From contig NZ_BLKZ01000001.1 of assembly GCF_010723575.1 (NCBI RefSeq), positions 124,001 to 188,000 of the forward strand: 64,000 nucleotides of DNA. Reading direction: 5' to 3'. The notes beneath the pieces were generated by a model. The model did not search any database and was not told the DNA's origin. It saw nothing but the letters and a program-made list of their open reading frames with translations. This stretch comes from Mycobacterium bourgelatii. Lineage in GTDB: Bacteria > Actinomycetota > Actinomycetes > Mycobacteriales > Mycobacteriaceae. This document shows positions 17,520-26,390 of this stretch, piece after piece; the stretch's first letter is position 1; every line of letters begins with the position of its first letter. Position numbers and translations under genes: made by a program.

Positions 17520-17825
17520 ATGACAATTCACGGTGTATTAAGCGCCATACTCATCGGCCTGGTGGTTGGTGCGCTGGGACGACTCGTTGTTCCGGGAAAG
17601 CAGCGCATCCCCATTTGGTTGACGATTGTGGTCGGTATTGGTGCCGCCCTGCTCGGCACGCTGCTGGCTGACAAGTTGGGCATCCCAACCGCGACGCCAG
17701 GTGTCGACTGGATGGAGCTACTGGTCCAGGTGGTACTGGCCGCGATCGGTGTTGCCATCGTCGCGGGCGTCTACGGACCAAGGTCCCGATTGGGCGGTGG
17801 GCGGACCGGGGTGATGAGACGCTGA
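17520..17825 (+). CDS. GlsB/YeaQ/YmgE family small membrane protein
   Basis: A 101-residue protein with three hydrophobic segments: MTIHGVLSAILIGLVVGALGRLVVPG, the middle IPIWLTIVVGIGAALLGTLLA, and WMELLVQVVLAAIGVAIVAGVYG. The G-rich first helix with LGRLVVPGKQ is typical of the transglycosylase-associated (GlsB/YeaQ) family, a membrane protein linked to envelope stress whose reaction is unknown. Start ATG 17520 follows GGGAGA at good spacing. A strong intrinsic terminator follows the stop directly. Confidence 0.88.
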   Translation: MTIHGVLSAILIGLVVGALGRLVVPGKQRIPIWLTIVVGIGAALLGTLLADKLGIPTATPGVDWMELLVQVVLAAIGVAIVAGVYGPRSRLGGGRTGVMRR

Positions 17826-17841
17826 CGTCTCCTCCACCCAT

Positions 17842-17880
17842 GAGCCCGGCTGACTCTTCGTCAGCCGGGCTCACCCTTTT
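17842..17880 (+). terminator. Rho-independent terminator after the GlsB-like gene
   Basis: GAGCCCGGCTGAC and GTCAGCCGGGCTC form a perfect 13-bp stem with a TCTTC loop, followed by ACCCTTTT. It sits 17 bases after the stop at 17825. Confidence 0.9.
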
Positions 17881-18055
17881 ATGAGCCGCGTTATGAACCG
17901 CAGGGCTTGTTCACCTTCTCTTCCAACAACATCGGTGCTCTTCAGTCAGATCGCGTTGACGCAGTAGCTCGACCGTTGCTCAAATGTGGCCGCGATTGCC
18001 GTTGCAAGGGTTGGGTTTCCGGGTATCCCCCGACGGGTGCGTGGGAGGTTGACCG

Positions 18056-19102
18056 ATGGATGACTGCGAGAACGGGGACGCCGGTGATGAAGACGAGGCG
18101 AATGAGTCGCAGCCGAACGCGATCGAACGGGTATTTCGCAGATTCGACCGTTGGCAGCAGCGCCACTCGGTCATGGGCTTCCCGATCGCCGTGGTCAAGA
18201 AATTCGGCGATGACGAGGCGGGCAACCTGGTGGCGCTGCTGACGTATCACGCGTTCTTGGCGACGTTTCCTCTGCTGCTGGCATTCACCGCCGTGCTGGG
18301 CGTGGTGTTACGCAGCCATCCCGACCTGCACGCAAAAGTCGTGAGCTCAGCTTTTGCCGAGTTCCCTATCGTCGGCGGCCAGATTCACGACCAACTTGGT
18401 GTCGAAGCGTTCAGCGGCACGGCGCCCTCGCTACTTATCGGAATCGGTGGGGCACTGATTGGCGGCCGAGGGTTCGCCCATGCGTTGCAGAAGACGCTGA
18501 ACACCGTGTGGGCCGTACCCAAAGTCGACTGGCCGGGATTCTTCCCCCGGTACTTGCGGACCTTCACCCTGCTCTCACTGTTGGGCCTCATTGTCGTGGT
18601 CACCGGTGCTGCGAGTACCGCCGCGGGCGCTGCGGCATCGATGGGCTTCGGCGGCCTACCTGCGCGCTTCGTCAGCCTTGCCGTCGGAACGGTATTAGGT
18701 TTCGGCTTCTTCTTGGTCCTGTTCCGGGTTGCGGCTTCAGGTGTGCCGGTCCGGTCGATGATGTTGGGCGCCGCGATCAGCGCCTTGGGGTGGCAAGTCT
18801 TGCTCACCGCGGCGGGCATCATTGTGGACCGCCAACTGCGCCACGCTCAGGCCGTCGCCGGGATGTTCGGTGCCGTCCTTGGACTTCTCGCGTGGTTGGC
18901 CCTTCAGGCGACCGTGATCGTCTATGCCATGCAGATCGACGTTGTCCGTGCCCGACGCTTGTGGCCCAGAAGCATTGTCCAACCTCCCCTCACGGATGCG
19001 GACAAGGCTTACTACACCCACTCCCTCCGTGCCGAGGCGCAGCGTCCCGAGCAAGAGCTCGAAATCGATTACACGACAAAGGAAGATGCTGGCAAGGGCT
19101 AG
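18056..19102 (+). CDS. YihY/BrkB family inner membrane protein
   Basis: A 348-residue polytopic membrane protein of the YihY/virulence-factor-BrkB (UPF0761) family. An acidic N-terminus is followed by NLVALLTYHAFLATFPLLLAF, the family's first helix motif, then several helices ending in the LLAWLALQATVIVYAMQID helix. The C-terminal tail of about 50 residues is charged and cytoplasmic. GGGAGG lies 8 bases upstream of ATG 18056. Despite older ribonuclease-BN naming these proteins are thought to be transporters or envelope proteins. It stands alone between a terminator and a convergent alcohol dehydrogenase. Confidence 0.88.
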   Translation: MDDCENGDAGDEDEANESQPNAIERVFRRFDRWQQRHSVMGFPIAVVKKFGDDEAGNLVALLTYHAFLATFPLLLAFTAVLGVVLRSHPDLHAKVVSSAFAEFPIVGGQIHDQLGVEAFSGTAPSLLIGIGGALIGGRGFAHALQKTLNTVWAVPKVDWPGFFPRYLRTFTLLSLLGLIVVVTGAASTAAGAAASMGFGGLPARFVSLAVGTVLGFGFFLVLFRVAASGVPVRSMMLGAAISALGWQVLLTAAGIIVDRQLRHAQAVAGMFGAVLGLLAWLALQATVIVYAMQIDVVRARRLWPRSIVQPPLTDADKAYYTHSLRAEAQRPEQELEIDYTTKEDAGKG

Positions 19103-19130
19103 CAGTGGAGGGTCTCGACGGCGTCGATCC

Positions 19131-20222
19131 TCACCAGACGAACACCGGTTTGACGACCCTTCCCGCTAGCACATCGGAGACGGCCGTGTTGATCTCGCTG
19201 AACGGGTAAGTCGCGATCAGCCCGTCGACATCGAACTCACCCGCGGCGTTCAACTCGATCAACTGCGGCACCATCTCCTGTGGGTCCGCGTCGCCCTCGA
19301 TCGAAGACCTGATCACCTTGCCTGTTTGCAGCAGGTCGAGCGCGTCTATCGTGTACTCCTCGGCCCCGAGGCCGAGCGCGACCAGCGTGCCGCGGTTGCG
19401 CAACGACAGTTGAGCCTGCTTCACCACCGGCGAAATCGCTGTCGTGTCAATCGCATACGATGCGCCGCCGCCGGTCAGTTCCTTCACCCGTGCGATGACG
19501 TCCCCTTCCGCGGTTGGGTCAACGCCGACCGCGCCGTAGGCGGCCGCGGCATCGCGGCGGCTCTCGAGGGGGTCGACCGCCACCAGCGTCCCGACCTGCA
19601 GATGCTTGGCAGCGGCGAACGCGGCCAAACCGACCGCGCCGACGCCGAAGACGACCAGGCTGTCAGCCGGGTCCGGCTTGAGCACGTTGAGCACGGTGCC
19701 GGCCCCGGTCTGGAAGCCGCATCCGTACGGGGCCACCTTCGTCAGGTCGATGGACTTGTCGACGACGACGCAGTTGTCCGCGTAGGCGATCGCGTGCCTC
19801 GAAAGGCTCGATTGCCCAAAGAAGTTGCCGAATACAGGGGAGCCGCTGCGTGTGTAAGTCGTCGACCCGTCCAAGCGCATACCCAGGTAGTTGAGCAGCA
19901 TTGCCGAGGGGCAGTAGCCGACCGGTCCGGTGGTGCAGCTTTCGCAATTCCGGCACGAGCGGAAGCTGAGCACCACGTGGTCGTCCACCTCGATGCCGCT
20001 GACTCCCGAGCCCACCGCCTCGACCACTCCGGCGCCTTCGTGGCCGAGGACTCGGGGAAAGGTTTCGGCCGGAAGGGCGGCCTTCAGGTGAATATCGGTG
20101 TGGCACAGCCCCGTTGCGACAATCCGGACGAGGATCTCGTCGTCGCGCGGGCCGTCGAGCTCAACCTCTTCGAGGGAGAACTCGCCGCCCGGTTGATCGA
20201 CGAGGGCCACCGTGGTTTTCAT
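19131..20222 (-). CDS. Zinc-dependent alcohol dehydrogenase (MDR, class III/aryl-alcohol type)
   Basis: A 363-residue zinc alcohol dehydrogenase. Catalytic zinc ligands lie in GLCHTDIH and GHEGAGVV, and the structural zinc cysteines in CRNCESCTTGPVGYC. The coenzyme fold reads VVFGVGAVGLAAFAAAKHL, and the acidic residue in VAVDPLESR favours NAD(H). Overall it resembles the mycobacterial AdhB/AdhD group. It starts 26 bases after the stop of the upstream alpha/beta hydrolase, so the two form a probable operon in which ester hydrolysis would free an alcohol for oxidation. The exact substrate is unknown. Confidence 0.92.
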   Translation of the reverse strand: MKTTVALVDQPGGEFSLEEVELDGPRDDEILVRIVATGLCHTDIHLKAALPAETFPRVLGHEGAGVVEAVGSGVSGIEVDDHVVLSFRSCRNCESCTTGPVGYCPSAMLLNYLGMRLDGSTTYTRSGSPVFGNFFGQSSLSRHAIAYADNCVVVDKSIDLTKVAPYGCGFQTGAGTVLNVLKPDPADSLVVFGVGAVGLAAFAAAKHLQVGTLVAVDPLESRRDAAAAYGAVGVDPTAEGDVIARVKELTGGGASYAIDTTAISPVVKQAQLSLRNRGTLVALGLGAEEYTIDALDLLQTGKVIRSSIEGDADPQEMVPQLIELNAAGEFDVDGLIATYPFSEINTAVSDVLAGRVVKPVFVW

Positions 20223-20248
20223 CGACTCCCCTTAGTGCTCGCCTACTA

Positions 20249-21010
20249 CTACTCGTCGTCGAGGTATGCGTCCGCCCACGCGCCAATGATTCGTCCCGCG
20301 CGCCGAGCCTGACCACGGGCGGTGAGTAGGTGGTCGGAACCCTCAAGAGACACGAAACTACGCGGGTGCCGGGCCAACCGGAAGATCTCGGTCGCGTTGC
20401 GGATGCCGACGGTGTTGTCGGTGGGGGAGTGCAGGATCAGCAGCGGCAGTCGCAAGGTCTTGATCTTGTCGTGCAGGTGGGCCTCGCGGACATCCTCGAC
20501 GAATGCCCGCTTGAGGGTCAGCGTGCGCCCCCCGACCATCCACTCGGCACTGCCTTCGGACAGGCAGCGGTCGACGACGGCGTCGTAATGTTTTTCGACG
20601 TGGCTGGGGTCCACGGGTGCGGCCACGGTGACAACCGCGCGCACCCCCGGAGCCTGTCGGGCAGCGGCCAGTACCGCCGCGCCGCCCCACGAATGCCCGA
20701 TCAGGATGTCGGGTGCGGTGTTTCGCTCGGCCATGAATTCGCAAGCCTTGACGATGTCGTCGACCTTCCCGGTGAACGACCCGTCACCCCAATCTCCTTC
20801 GGATCCACCGAGGCCCAGTGCATCGAAGCGCAGCATGCCGATGCCGTCCGAGGCGAGTTGCTTACAGATCCGGGATGCGGCCGGAGATTCCTTGTTCAGC
20901 GTGAAGCCGTGGGCAAACACGCCCCAGCCGCGCACGGCCCCTTCCGGCTTGTCGATGATGCCGGCCAGCATCGGACCCGTGGAGCTTGGGAACGTGACGC
21001 GCTCGCCCAT
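20249..21010 (-). CDS. Alpha/beta hydrolase (acyl esterase-like), intact copy
   Basis: A 253-residue cytosolic hydrolase. FAHGFTLNKES is the oxyanion region, LIGHSWGGAAVLAAA carries the nucleophile serine, LHSPTDNTVG the acid, and GSDHLL the catalytic histidine. It begins MGERVTFPSSTG and ends ADAYLDDE. It precedes an alcohol dehydrogenase in the same direction. A short relic with the same first codons, the same upstream bases and the same last residues (AADAYIDDE) is found at 23607-23725, so this gene was once duplicated locally. Confidence 0.88.
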   Translation of the reverse strand: MGERVTFPSSTGPMLAGIIDKPEGAVRGWGVFAHGFTLNKESPAASRICKQLASDGIGMLRFDALGLGGSEGDWGDGSFTGKVDDIVKACEFMAERNTAPDILIGHSWGGAAVLAAARQAPGVRAVVTVAAPVDPSHVEKHYDAVVDRCLSEGSAEWMVGGRTLTLKRAFVEDVREAHLHDKIKTLRLPLLILHSPTDNTVGIRNATEIFRLARHPRSFVSLEGSDHLLTARGQARRAGRIIGAWADAYLDDE

Positions 21011-21241
21011 GGGTGAGGTCTACCACCTCAGGGGCCGGGCGGTACAGTCTTGGACCAATGGCGTTACCGGAGACCATGTCACACCAGGTGAGGCAACGTT
21101 AAGTAGTCCCGAAGTGGCGACGACCCTGTGTGGCGAGATGCGCGAGTCCCCCGGCGCGTGGTTGTATAACACCGTTTATGAAATTGGCTAGGGGGAAGGC
21201 GCGAGACTGAGATCCCTGCTCTAAAGAACGGTGGTACCTCA

Positions 21242-22069
21242 ATGGATCGTCGCAGCATGTTGTTGACGACCGGATTAGGCATGCTGGCAGCCGCGGCCGC
21301 GATTCGCGTGCCCGAAGCCCAGGCTCACCCCTCGCCGCCTCAAGCGCCATCCGCGGGTCCTTCCGGGCCCTACCTCTTCCATGACGAATTCGACGGTCCG
21401 GCCGGCTCGGGTCCCGATCCCAGCAAGTGGACTGTGCAAACCTGGCAGGACGACGTGTTCCCCCCGGTAGATGGGATTTACCGGGACGATCGCCGCAACG
21501 TTTTCCAAGACGGCAATTCCAACCTCGTGCTGCGGGCAACCAGAGAGCTAGACGGTTATTACAGCGGCAAGCTGCGTGGTAACTGGCGAGGCATGATCAA
21601 CACCACCTGGGAAGCGCGGATCAAACTGGATTGCCTCAGCCCGGGTCTGTGGCCCGCATTCTGGACCGTAAACGAAGATCCGCTGCCCGATGGCGAAGTC
21701 GACATTTTCGAGTGGTACGGCAACGGCGAGTGGGCCCCAGGCTCCACGGTCCATGCGGCATCGAACGGGAAGACCTGGGAAGGAAAGTCCATTCCCGGTT
21801 TGGTGGACGAGAACTGGCACACCTGGCAAATGCGCTGGGATGAGGGTGGCTTCAAGTTCTTCCGTGATGGCGCCCAGTACTTCAGCGTTCCGCCGAAGCC
21901 CATCCACGTCTACGGCGGCGCTCCCGACGACTTCCGCTGGCCGTTCAACAATCCGGGTTACTGGATGACCCCCATGTTCACACTTGCCGTCGGTGGAGTC
22001 GGGGCTGGTGATCCCGCGGGCGGTTCGTTCCCGGCGTCCATGCTCATCGATTACATCCGCGTCTGGTAG
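21242..22069 (+). CDS. Secreted glycoside hydrolase family 16, copy 2
   Basis: A 275-residue paralogue of the gene at 1562. MDRRSMLLTTGLGMLAAAAA is a twin-arginine-type signal. The catalytic signature is EVDIFE (Glu152, Asp154, Glu157). Shared blocks with copy 1 include HDEFDGPAGS, DGNSNLVLRATR, TTWEARIK and EWYGNG, showing recent common origin; the inserts around residues 65-80 and 170-190 differ, which may change substrate range. It ends 3 bp from the convergent glycosyltransferase stop. Confidence 0.92.
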   Translation: MDRRSMLLTTGLGMLAAAAAIRVPEAQAHPSPPQAPSAGPSGPYLFHDEFDGPAGSGPDPSKWTVQTWQDDVFPPVDGIYRDDRRNVFQDGNSNLVLRATRELDGYYSGKLRGNWRGMINTTWEARIKLDCLSPGLWPAFWTVNEDPLPDGEVDIFEWYGNGEWAPGSTVHAASNGKTWEGKSIPGLVDENWHTWQMRWDEGGFKFFRDGAQYFSVPPKPIHVYGGAPDDFRWPFNNPGYWMTPMFTLAVGGVGAGDPAGGSFPASMLIDYIRVW

Positions 22070-22072
22070 CGG

Positions 22073-23617
22073 CTACCGCACCGCTTGGATGACCTGAACC
22101 AGGTTGAACTGCCACCGCTCAACTAGCCGGAACCCCAAGTCGCGCGGAACCGCAAAGGCGGGGGTCGCTCCATAGCGCGGACCCGGTGGCAGCGCGATGC
22201 CCTGTTCGTGGGCCGGCATTGACTTATCCGCCTCGGTGACGATCCACACGACCTTGCACTGACGCAGCGGGCCGGCGACGACCTCAGGTATGAGGTTGGT
22301 GTCGAAGACGTCATTGCGGTCGGTTGCTCGCTGCCAGAGGGTGAGATCGTCCAGTTTTCGATAGGTATCCGGGCGTGCCGCCAGCAACGGTCGCATTGGG
22401 GCAGGCATGAACGACACCGTGTCGTTCACCAGCAAGCAGTCTCCGGGTGCCGCCTTCGCATCGATCAGGTCGGCTACCTGGCTGTAATCCATGCCGTATT
22501 TTGCATACGGATTACGTTGTATACGAACATAATTCGGGGCAGCGGAAAGCGTGAACACGATGACTAGCACTACCGCGATCCATGGCTTGACCGCTACCGC
22601 GGCTATGCACACCCCGAGGATCAGTGCCACGGCCGGCGCGGTGAAGGTCAAGTAGCGGGGCGTATAGATCGGGTGGGCCACCACCGACCACATGACAATC
22701 AGAGCGGTCGGGATTACCAGCCACGCGAGCGCCATGATCAGCAGCTGGCGATCACCCTCCGTCGGTTGCCGGGACGAGCGCAGCCAGACGGCAACAGCGG
22801 CCACCGCGACCAAGGCCGACAGAATCGCGAACGGTGGGTTCCTCTCGAAATATTGCTGGACCGCGACGTCTTCGATCGTTCGGTGCCCGATAGGTGCGAC
22901 CCAGCTGATCTGGTGCACTTGCCCGGCCACGACCGCCACGAACGGTGCGACGGCAGTGACTGCGGCGGCCGATGTAAGGGTGAACGGCAGCAAGACCATT
23001 CGTCGACGCTGATCGATGCAAACGAAAATGGCATACGCCACGAGCAGCAGCGCTAAATACACGTCGAGCACGATCGCCGCAGCCAGGGCGATGCCGTAAG
23101 TCAGCCATATCCATACGGTGTTACGCCGCACGGCACAGATGAGCAGGACCGTGAGCCAGGCAGCGGCCATCATCGACAGTGCGTATGGACGGGCTTCGAT
23201 GCCCGCCCACGTGGCGCGGGGCAAAATCGCGCACAGAAATCCGGCGGTAACCGCGGCAGTGCGAGACGACAGTTGGTTGCCCAACACCACTACCCCCGCT
23301 GCAGTGCCTCCAACGGCCAGAGCGCTCGGTGCGCGGGACCAGAACTCGGTGGGCGGGAAAATCTGGAACCAGCAGTGCATGAGCAGGTAGTAGAGACCGT
23401 GGACGGCATCGACATTGCCCAACATGTGCCATAACTGGCCAAGGGACCGACTGTATGAGGCCGAGATCGTTGCGGCTTCGTCATACCAGTACGACGGCCG
23501 GCCGGCCCAGCCCATGCTGACTGCGGCGGCGAGCATTCCAACTAGAAGGGGCTCTAGGGGCCGCAGTGCGCCGCGGCGGCGTGGTGACGGAATCTGCTTC
23601 GCCGACTTACTCGTCAT
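22073..23617 (-). CDS. Polytopic GT39/ArnT-like glycosyltransferase
   Basis: A 514-residue integral membrane protein with about ten or more hydrophobic helices. After the first helix comes PSYWYDEAATISASY, matching the luminal Asp-Glu motif of the PMT/ArnT/GT39 superfamily, which uses polyprenyl-phosphate sugars. YTPRYLTFTAPAVAL is another family-like block near the last helices. The likely role is sugar transfer to a lipid or protein on the outer face of the membrane. The ATG lies inside the last codons of the hydrolase relic (GATGACGAGTAA), so an earlier gene pair with overlapping stop and start may have existed here. Confidence 0.8.
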   Translation of the reverse strand: MTSKSAKQIPSPRRRGALRPLEPLLVGMLAAAVSMGWAGRPSYWYDEAATISASYSRSLGQLWHMLGNVDAVHGLYYLLMHCWFQIFPPTEFWSRAPSALAVGGTAAGVVVLGNQLSSRTAAVTAGFLCAILPRATWAGIEARPYALSMMAAAWLTVLLICAVRRNTVWIWLTYGIALAAAIVLDVYLALLLVAYAIFVCIDQRRRMVLLPFTLTSAAAVTAVAPFVAVVAGQVHQISWVAPIGHRTIEDVAVQQYFERNPPFAILSALVAVAAVAVWLRSSRQPTEGDRQLLIMALAWLVIPTALIVMWSVVAHPIYTPRYLTFTAPAVALILGVCIAAVAVKPWIAVVLVIVFTLSAAPNYVRIQRNPYAKYGMDYSQVADLIDAKAAPGDCLLVNDTVSFMPAPMRPLLAARPDTYRKLDDLTLWQRATDRNDVFDTNLIPEVVAGPLRQCKVVWIVTEADKSMPAHEQGIALPPGPRYGATPAFAVPRDLGFRLVERWQFNLVQVIQAVR

Positions 23618-23725
23618 CGATGTAGGCGTCGGCAGCGGTCTCGCGTTCGGTCATGAGATCAGCTGCTTCGACGAGTCGTTGAGGTTGACGTGACACGCTC
23701 TCCCATGGGTCGAGGTCTACCACGC
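23607..23725 (-). pseudogene. Relic of the 20249-type alpha/beta hydrolase with the middle deleted
   Basis: Reading minus from 23725, GGTAGACCTC precedes an ATG (23706) and the first codons MGERVT, almost identical to the start of the hydrolase at 21010, including upstream bases. After six codons the match stops and the frame closes at a TGA. About 100 bp further, in another frame, the sequence ends AADAYIDDE-stop, matching ADAYLDDE of the intact gene. About 85% of the gene is missing. The remnant now forms the leader of the glycosyltransferase gene. Confidence 0.65.
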
Positions 23726-23753
23726 GCGCCGCTGAACCGACAGGGGAGTCCAA

Positions 23754-24149
23754 GTGATCAAGATCGTTTTCTGTCTCAGGCGTCTGCCGACGTTGTCGCC
23801 AGAGGAGTTTCACCGCTACTGGTTGGAAAGCCATGGGCCGTTGGTGCGTAGCTATGCGGCCGCGCTGGGGATCCGCCGGTACACCCAGGGGCATGCCATC
23901 GCCGATCCACGCCTCGGCGCCGCGGCCGCCGTGCGCGGCTGCGAGGTGCCGCCCTATGACGGCGTCGCCGAACTCTCTTGGGACAGTGTGGAAGACATGG
24001 TCGCGGCAAGTACGTCGGAGATAGGACGCGAGGCGGGCAGGGCGTTGCTGGAAGACGAACGGAAATTCATCGACTTGCCGAACTCGTCACTCTTTTTCGT
24101 CCGCGACCACGAAATCGTGGCGGAGCGGGCGGACCTGCCAGGCTCCTGA
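23754..24149 (+). CDS. EthD domain protein
   Basis: A 131-residue dimeric alpha+beta barrel-type protein. IKIVFCLRRLPTLSPEEFHRYWLESHGPLVRSYAAALGIRRY is the EthD signature (EFxxYWxxxHGPLV). Start GTG 23754 follows AGGGGAG. EthD proteins accompany P450 systems for fuel ethers, but most members are of unknown function and some act in polyketide or quinone chemistry. No P450 is adjacent here. Confidence 0.85.
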   Translation: MIKIVFCLRRLPTLSPEEFHRYWLESHGPLVRSYAAALGIRRYTQGHAIADPRLGAAAAVRGCEVPPYDGVAELSWDSVEDMVAASTSEIGREAGRALLEDERKFIDLPNSSLFFVRDHEIVAERADLPGS

Positions 24150-24290
24150 TTGTCATCGCGCCTCGGCGCTGCTGTTGATCAGCGCCCGATTACCAGTGGG
24201 ACAGCTCAACTGGGAGACGACCCGGCCCGCGCTTGATCAGCGTCATCATCGACCAGCCCGCTTTGTCAGCATCAAGTCAGTGGCGCTGGC

Positions 24291-24296
24291 TATAAT
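24291..24296 (+). promoter_or_regulatory. -10 element TATAAT, probable leaderless start
   Basis: A consensus TATAAT ends 7 bases before the ATG at 24304, so transcription should begin at or within a base or two of the start codon. No Shine-Dalgarno sequence fits between. No well-spaced -35 hexamer was found (TTGTCA at 24263 is too far). Confidence 0.55.
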
Positions 24297-24303
24297 CGAA
24301 AGT

Positions 24304-25887
24304 ATGTTCGATTCCCAGTTGTCGATGTTCGACGACCCGCGGCCGGCGACGTCGCGGGGGCGGTTATCCGAGCGGGTGGTGCCCGAAGAGGCGTTGGCGT
24401 GGCTGGATGAGAGCCTGGTGCGGCGGGAGGCGTTGCTGTCCACGACCGCGGAGACCACGAAGTGGCTGGATCGGGTGCGGGCGGCGGCGCGGGTGGAGAA
24501 TCAGGCCGCGGCCGCGCAGTTGGTGGCGATCGGGGAGTTGTTCGCCCAACGGTTCGCCGACTGTGGGTGTGATGAGGACTGGGCCATTGATGCGATGGCC
24601 GCGGTCGCTGCGGAGGTGGGGGCGGGGCTGCGGATCAGTCGGGGGCTGGCTTTGAGCCGGCTGCATTATGCGCGGGTGATGCGTGAGCGCCTGCCCAAGA
24701 CCGGGGAGGTGTTTGGTGCCGGGGACATCGACTTCCGTGCTTTTATCACGATTGCCTATCACACTGATGCGATCGAGGACCCGGAGATCCTGGCCCGCGT
24801 CGATGAGCTGATCGCCACCAATATCAGCCGCTGGCCCTCGCTGACCAGGGGCCGGTTGGCCGCGCAGGTGGACAAGATCGTGGCCGGCCAGGACCGCGAT
24901 GCGCTGCGCCGGCGCGACCAGCAGCACACGGATCGGCAGGTGTGGATCGGCGGGGACCAGGACGGCATCTCGCGCATCGAGGGATTCTTCCTGACCCCCG
25001 ACGCCCACGCCCTGGACAAACGCCTGTCCGCGCTGGCGGGCACGGTATGTGCCCACGATCCGCGCAGCCGGGAGCAGCGCCGCGCCGATGCGCTGGGGGC
25101 ACTGGCCGCGGGGGCGGACCGGCTGGCGTGTCACTGCCAACGCAAAGACTGCACCGCTGGTGGGAAGAAGCCGGCCTCGCCGGTGGTCATCCACGTCATC
25201 GCCGAACAGGCCACCCTGCAGGGCGCCGGCACCACCCCGGCCTGCGAGGTCCGCGCCGACGGGCTGATCACCCCTGAGCTGGTGGCTGAGTTGGCTCACA
25301 CGGCGACCGTGGTGCCGTTGGCTCATCCCGGCGACACCGCGCCGGAACCGCATTATCGGCCGTCGGCGGGGTTGGCGGATTTCCTCAAGTGCCGGGATCT
25401 GACGTGTCGGTGGCCGGGGTGTGAGGTGTCGGCCTGGGACTGCCAGCTCGATCACACCATCCCGTATGCCCAGGGTGGTCCTACGCATGCGGGGAACATG
25501 AAGTGTTACTGCACTTTTCATCATTTGGTGAAGACGTTTGTCGGGTGGACCGAACAACAGCTGGCTGATGGCACCCTGATCCTGACGTCCCCGAGCGGGG
25601 ACACCCACGTCACCACCCCGGGCAGCGCGTTGCTGTTCCCCAGCCTGTGCCGCGCGGTGGGGGGTATGCCTCGTCTCAAGGTCGAGGGCACCGAGGACTA
25701 TTGCGGGCAGCGCGCCGCGATGATGCCCCGCCGGCGCCGCACCCGCGCCCAAGAGCGCGCCACACGGGTCAAGGCCGAACGTAAACGCAACCGCGAAGCC
25801 CGCGCCAAGATCCGCATCTTCAGCATGACCGGCGAACTCGTACAAGGCCCACCGCTGGACCCCGACGACGAACCACCACCGTTCTAG
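24304..25887 (+). CDS. 13E12 repeat family protein (DUF222 plus HNH endonuclease)
   Basis: A 527-residue protein of the mycobacterial 13E12 family. A long DUF222 region from about residue 30 to 330 precedes an HNH nuclease fold: CRWPGCEVSAWDCQLDHTIPYAQGG, then NMKCYCTFHHLVKT, with the Cys pairs and HNH histidines in place. The C-terminus is very basic (RRRRTRAQERATRVKAERKRNR). These genes occur in multiple scattered copies in mycobacteria; some are phage attachment sites, such as phiRv1 in REP13E12. The start at 24304 rather than upstream in-frame codons is supported by the adjacent TATAAT. It looks intact. Confidence 0.92.
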   Translation: MFDSQLSMFDDPRPATSRGRLSERVVPEEALAWLDESLVRREALLSTTAETTKWLDRVRAAARVENQAAAAQLVAIGELFAQRFADCGCDEDWAIDAMAAVAAEVGAGLRISRGLALSRLHYARVMRERLPKTGEVFGAGDIDFRAFITIAYHTDAIEDPEILARVDELIATNISRWPSLTRGRLAAQVDKIVAGQDRDALRRRDQQHTDRQVWIGGDQDGISRIEGFFLTPDAHALDKRLSALAGTVCAHDPRSREQRRADALGALAAGADRLACHCQRKDCTAGGKKPASPVVIHVIAEQATLQGAGTTPACEVRADGLITPELVAELAHTATVVPLAHPGDTAPEPHYRPSAGLADFLKCRDLTCRWPGCEVSAWDCQLDHTIPYAQGGPTHAGNMKCYCTFHHLVKTFVGWTEQQLADGTLILTSPSGDTHVTTPGSALLFPSLCRAVGGMPRLKVEGTEDYCGQRAAMMPRRRRTRAQERATRVKAERKRNREARAKIRIFSMTGELVQGPPLDPDDEPPPF

Positions 25888-26061
25888 CGGCGGGGCGTCG
25901 TAAACACTTCATCTGCAGTCGCATCTGCAGCCGCAGCCGCATGGCCATCACCCGTACCAAAGGCACGGAGAGTCGTCGACGGTCCAATCCGTCGCTTTTA
26001 TCGTTTCGAAAAATGGACAAACGGGAATGCGCGGGAAACCTTCCGGCGAAAGGAACCCGTC

Positions 26062-26370
26062 ATGAGTTCGATCTTGCGATTCGTCGCTCCTTCCCTGGTA
26101 GCCCTGGCCACCGGCGCTGTCTTGTGTTCCCCGACGGCGTCGGCCGACGCGAACAGCTTCCTCAGCGAACTGCGAACCAATAACGTCATGCTTCCCGGCA
26201 AGACGCCGGATCAGGTGGTCGCGGCGGGTTACCAGACGTGCAGTGACCTACGCGGCGGGGCCTCCGTCCTCGACGAGATGAGCAAGGTCGAAAAGCAATA
26301 CGGGATCAGCAACGGAACGCTGTTCGTCAGCGCCGCGACGACCAATCTCTGCCCAGACTTCGCCGGCTGA
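26062..26370 (+). CDS. Secreted DUF732 protein, copy 1
   Basis: A 102-residue exported protein. Residues 1-28 form a Sec signal peptide ending in TASA-DA. The mature part has the DUF732 pattern FLSELRTNNV, GYQTCSDLRGG and NLCPDFAG, with two cysteines likely joined by a disulfide. AAAGGA precedes ATG 26062 by 8 bases. It is 20 bp upstream of a lipoprotein gene on the same strand. DUF732 proteins are common small secreted proteins of mycobacteria with no settled role. A paralogue lies at 33939. Confidence 0.9.
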   Translation: MSSILRFVAPSLVALATGAVLCSPTASADANSFLSELRTNNVMLPGKTPDQVVAAGYQTCSDLRGGASVLDEMSKVEKQYGISNGTLFVSAATTNLCPDFAG

Positions 26371-26390
26371 GCCACGGGGGGACCGACCCG

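Noticed and set aside
24364..25845. 493-residue minus-strand frame opposite the 13E12 gene
   Set aside because: The plus frame has the HNH motif and full-length family match; the minus frame is a codon-bias shadow.
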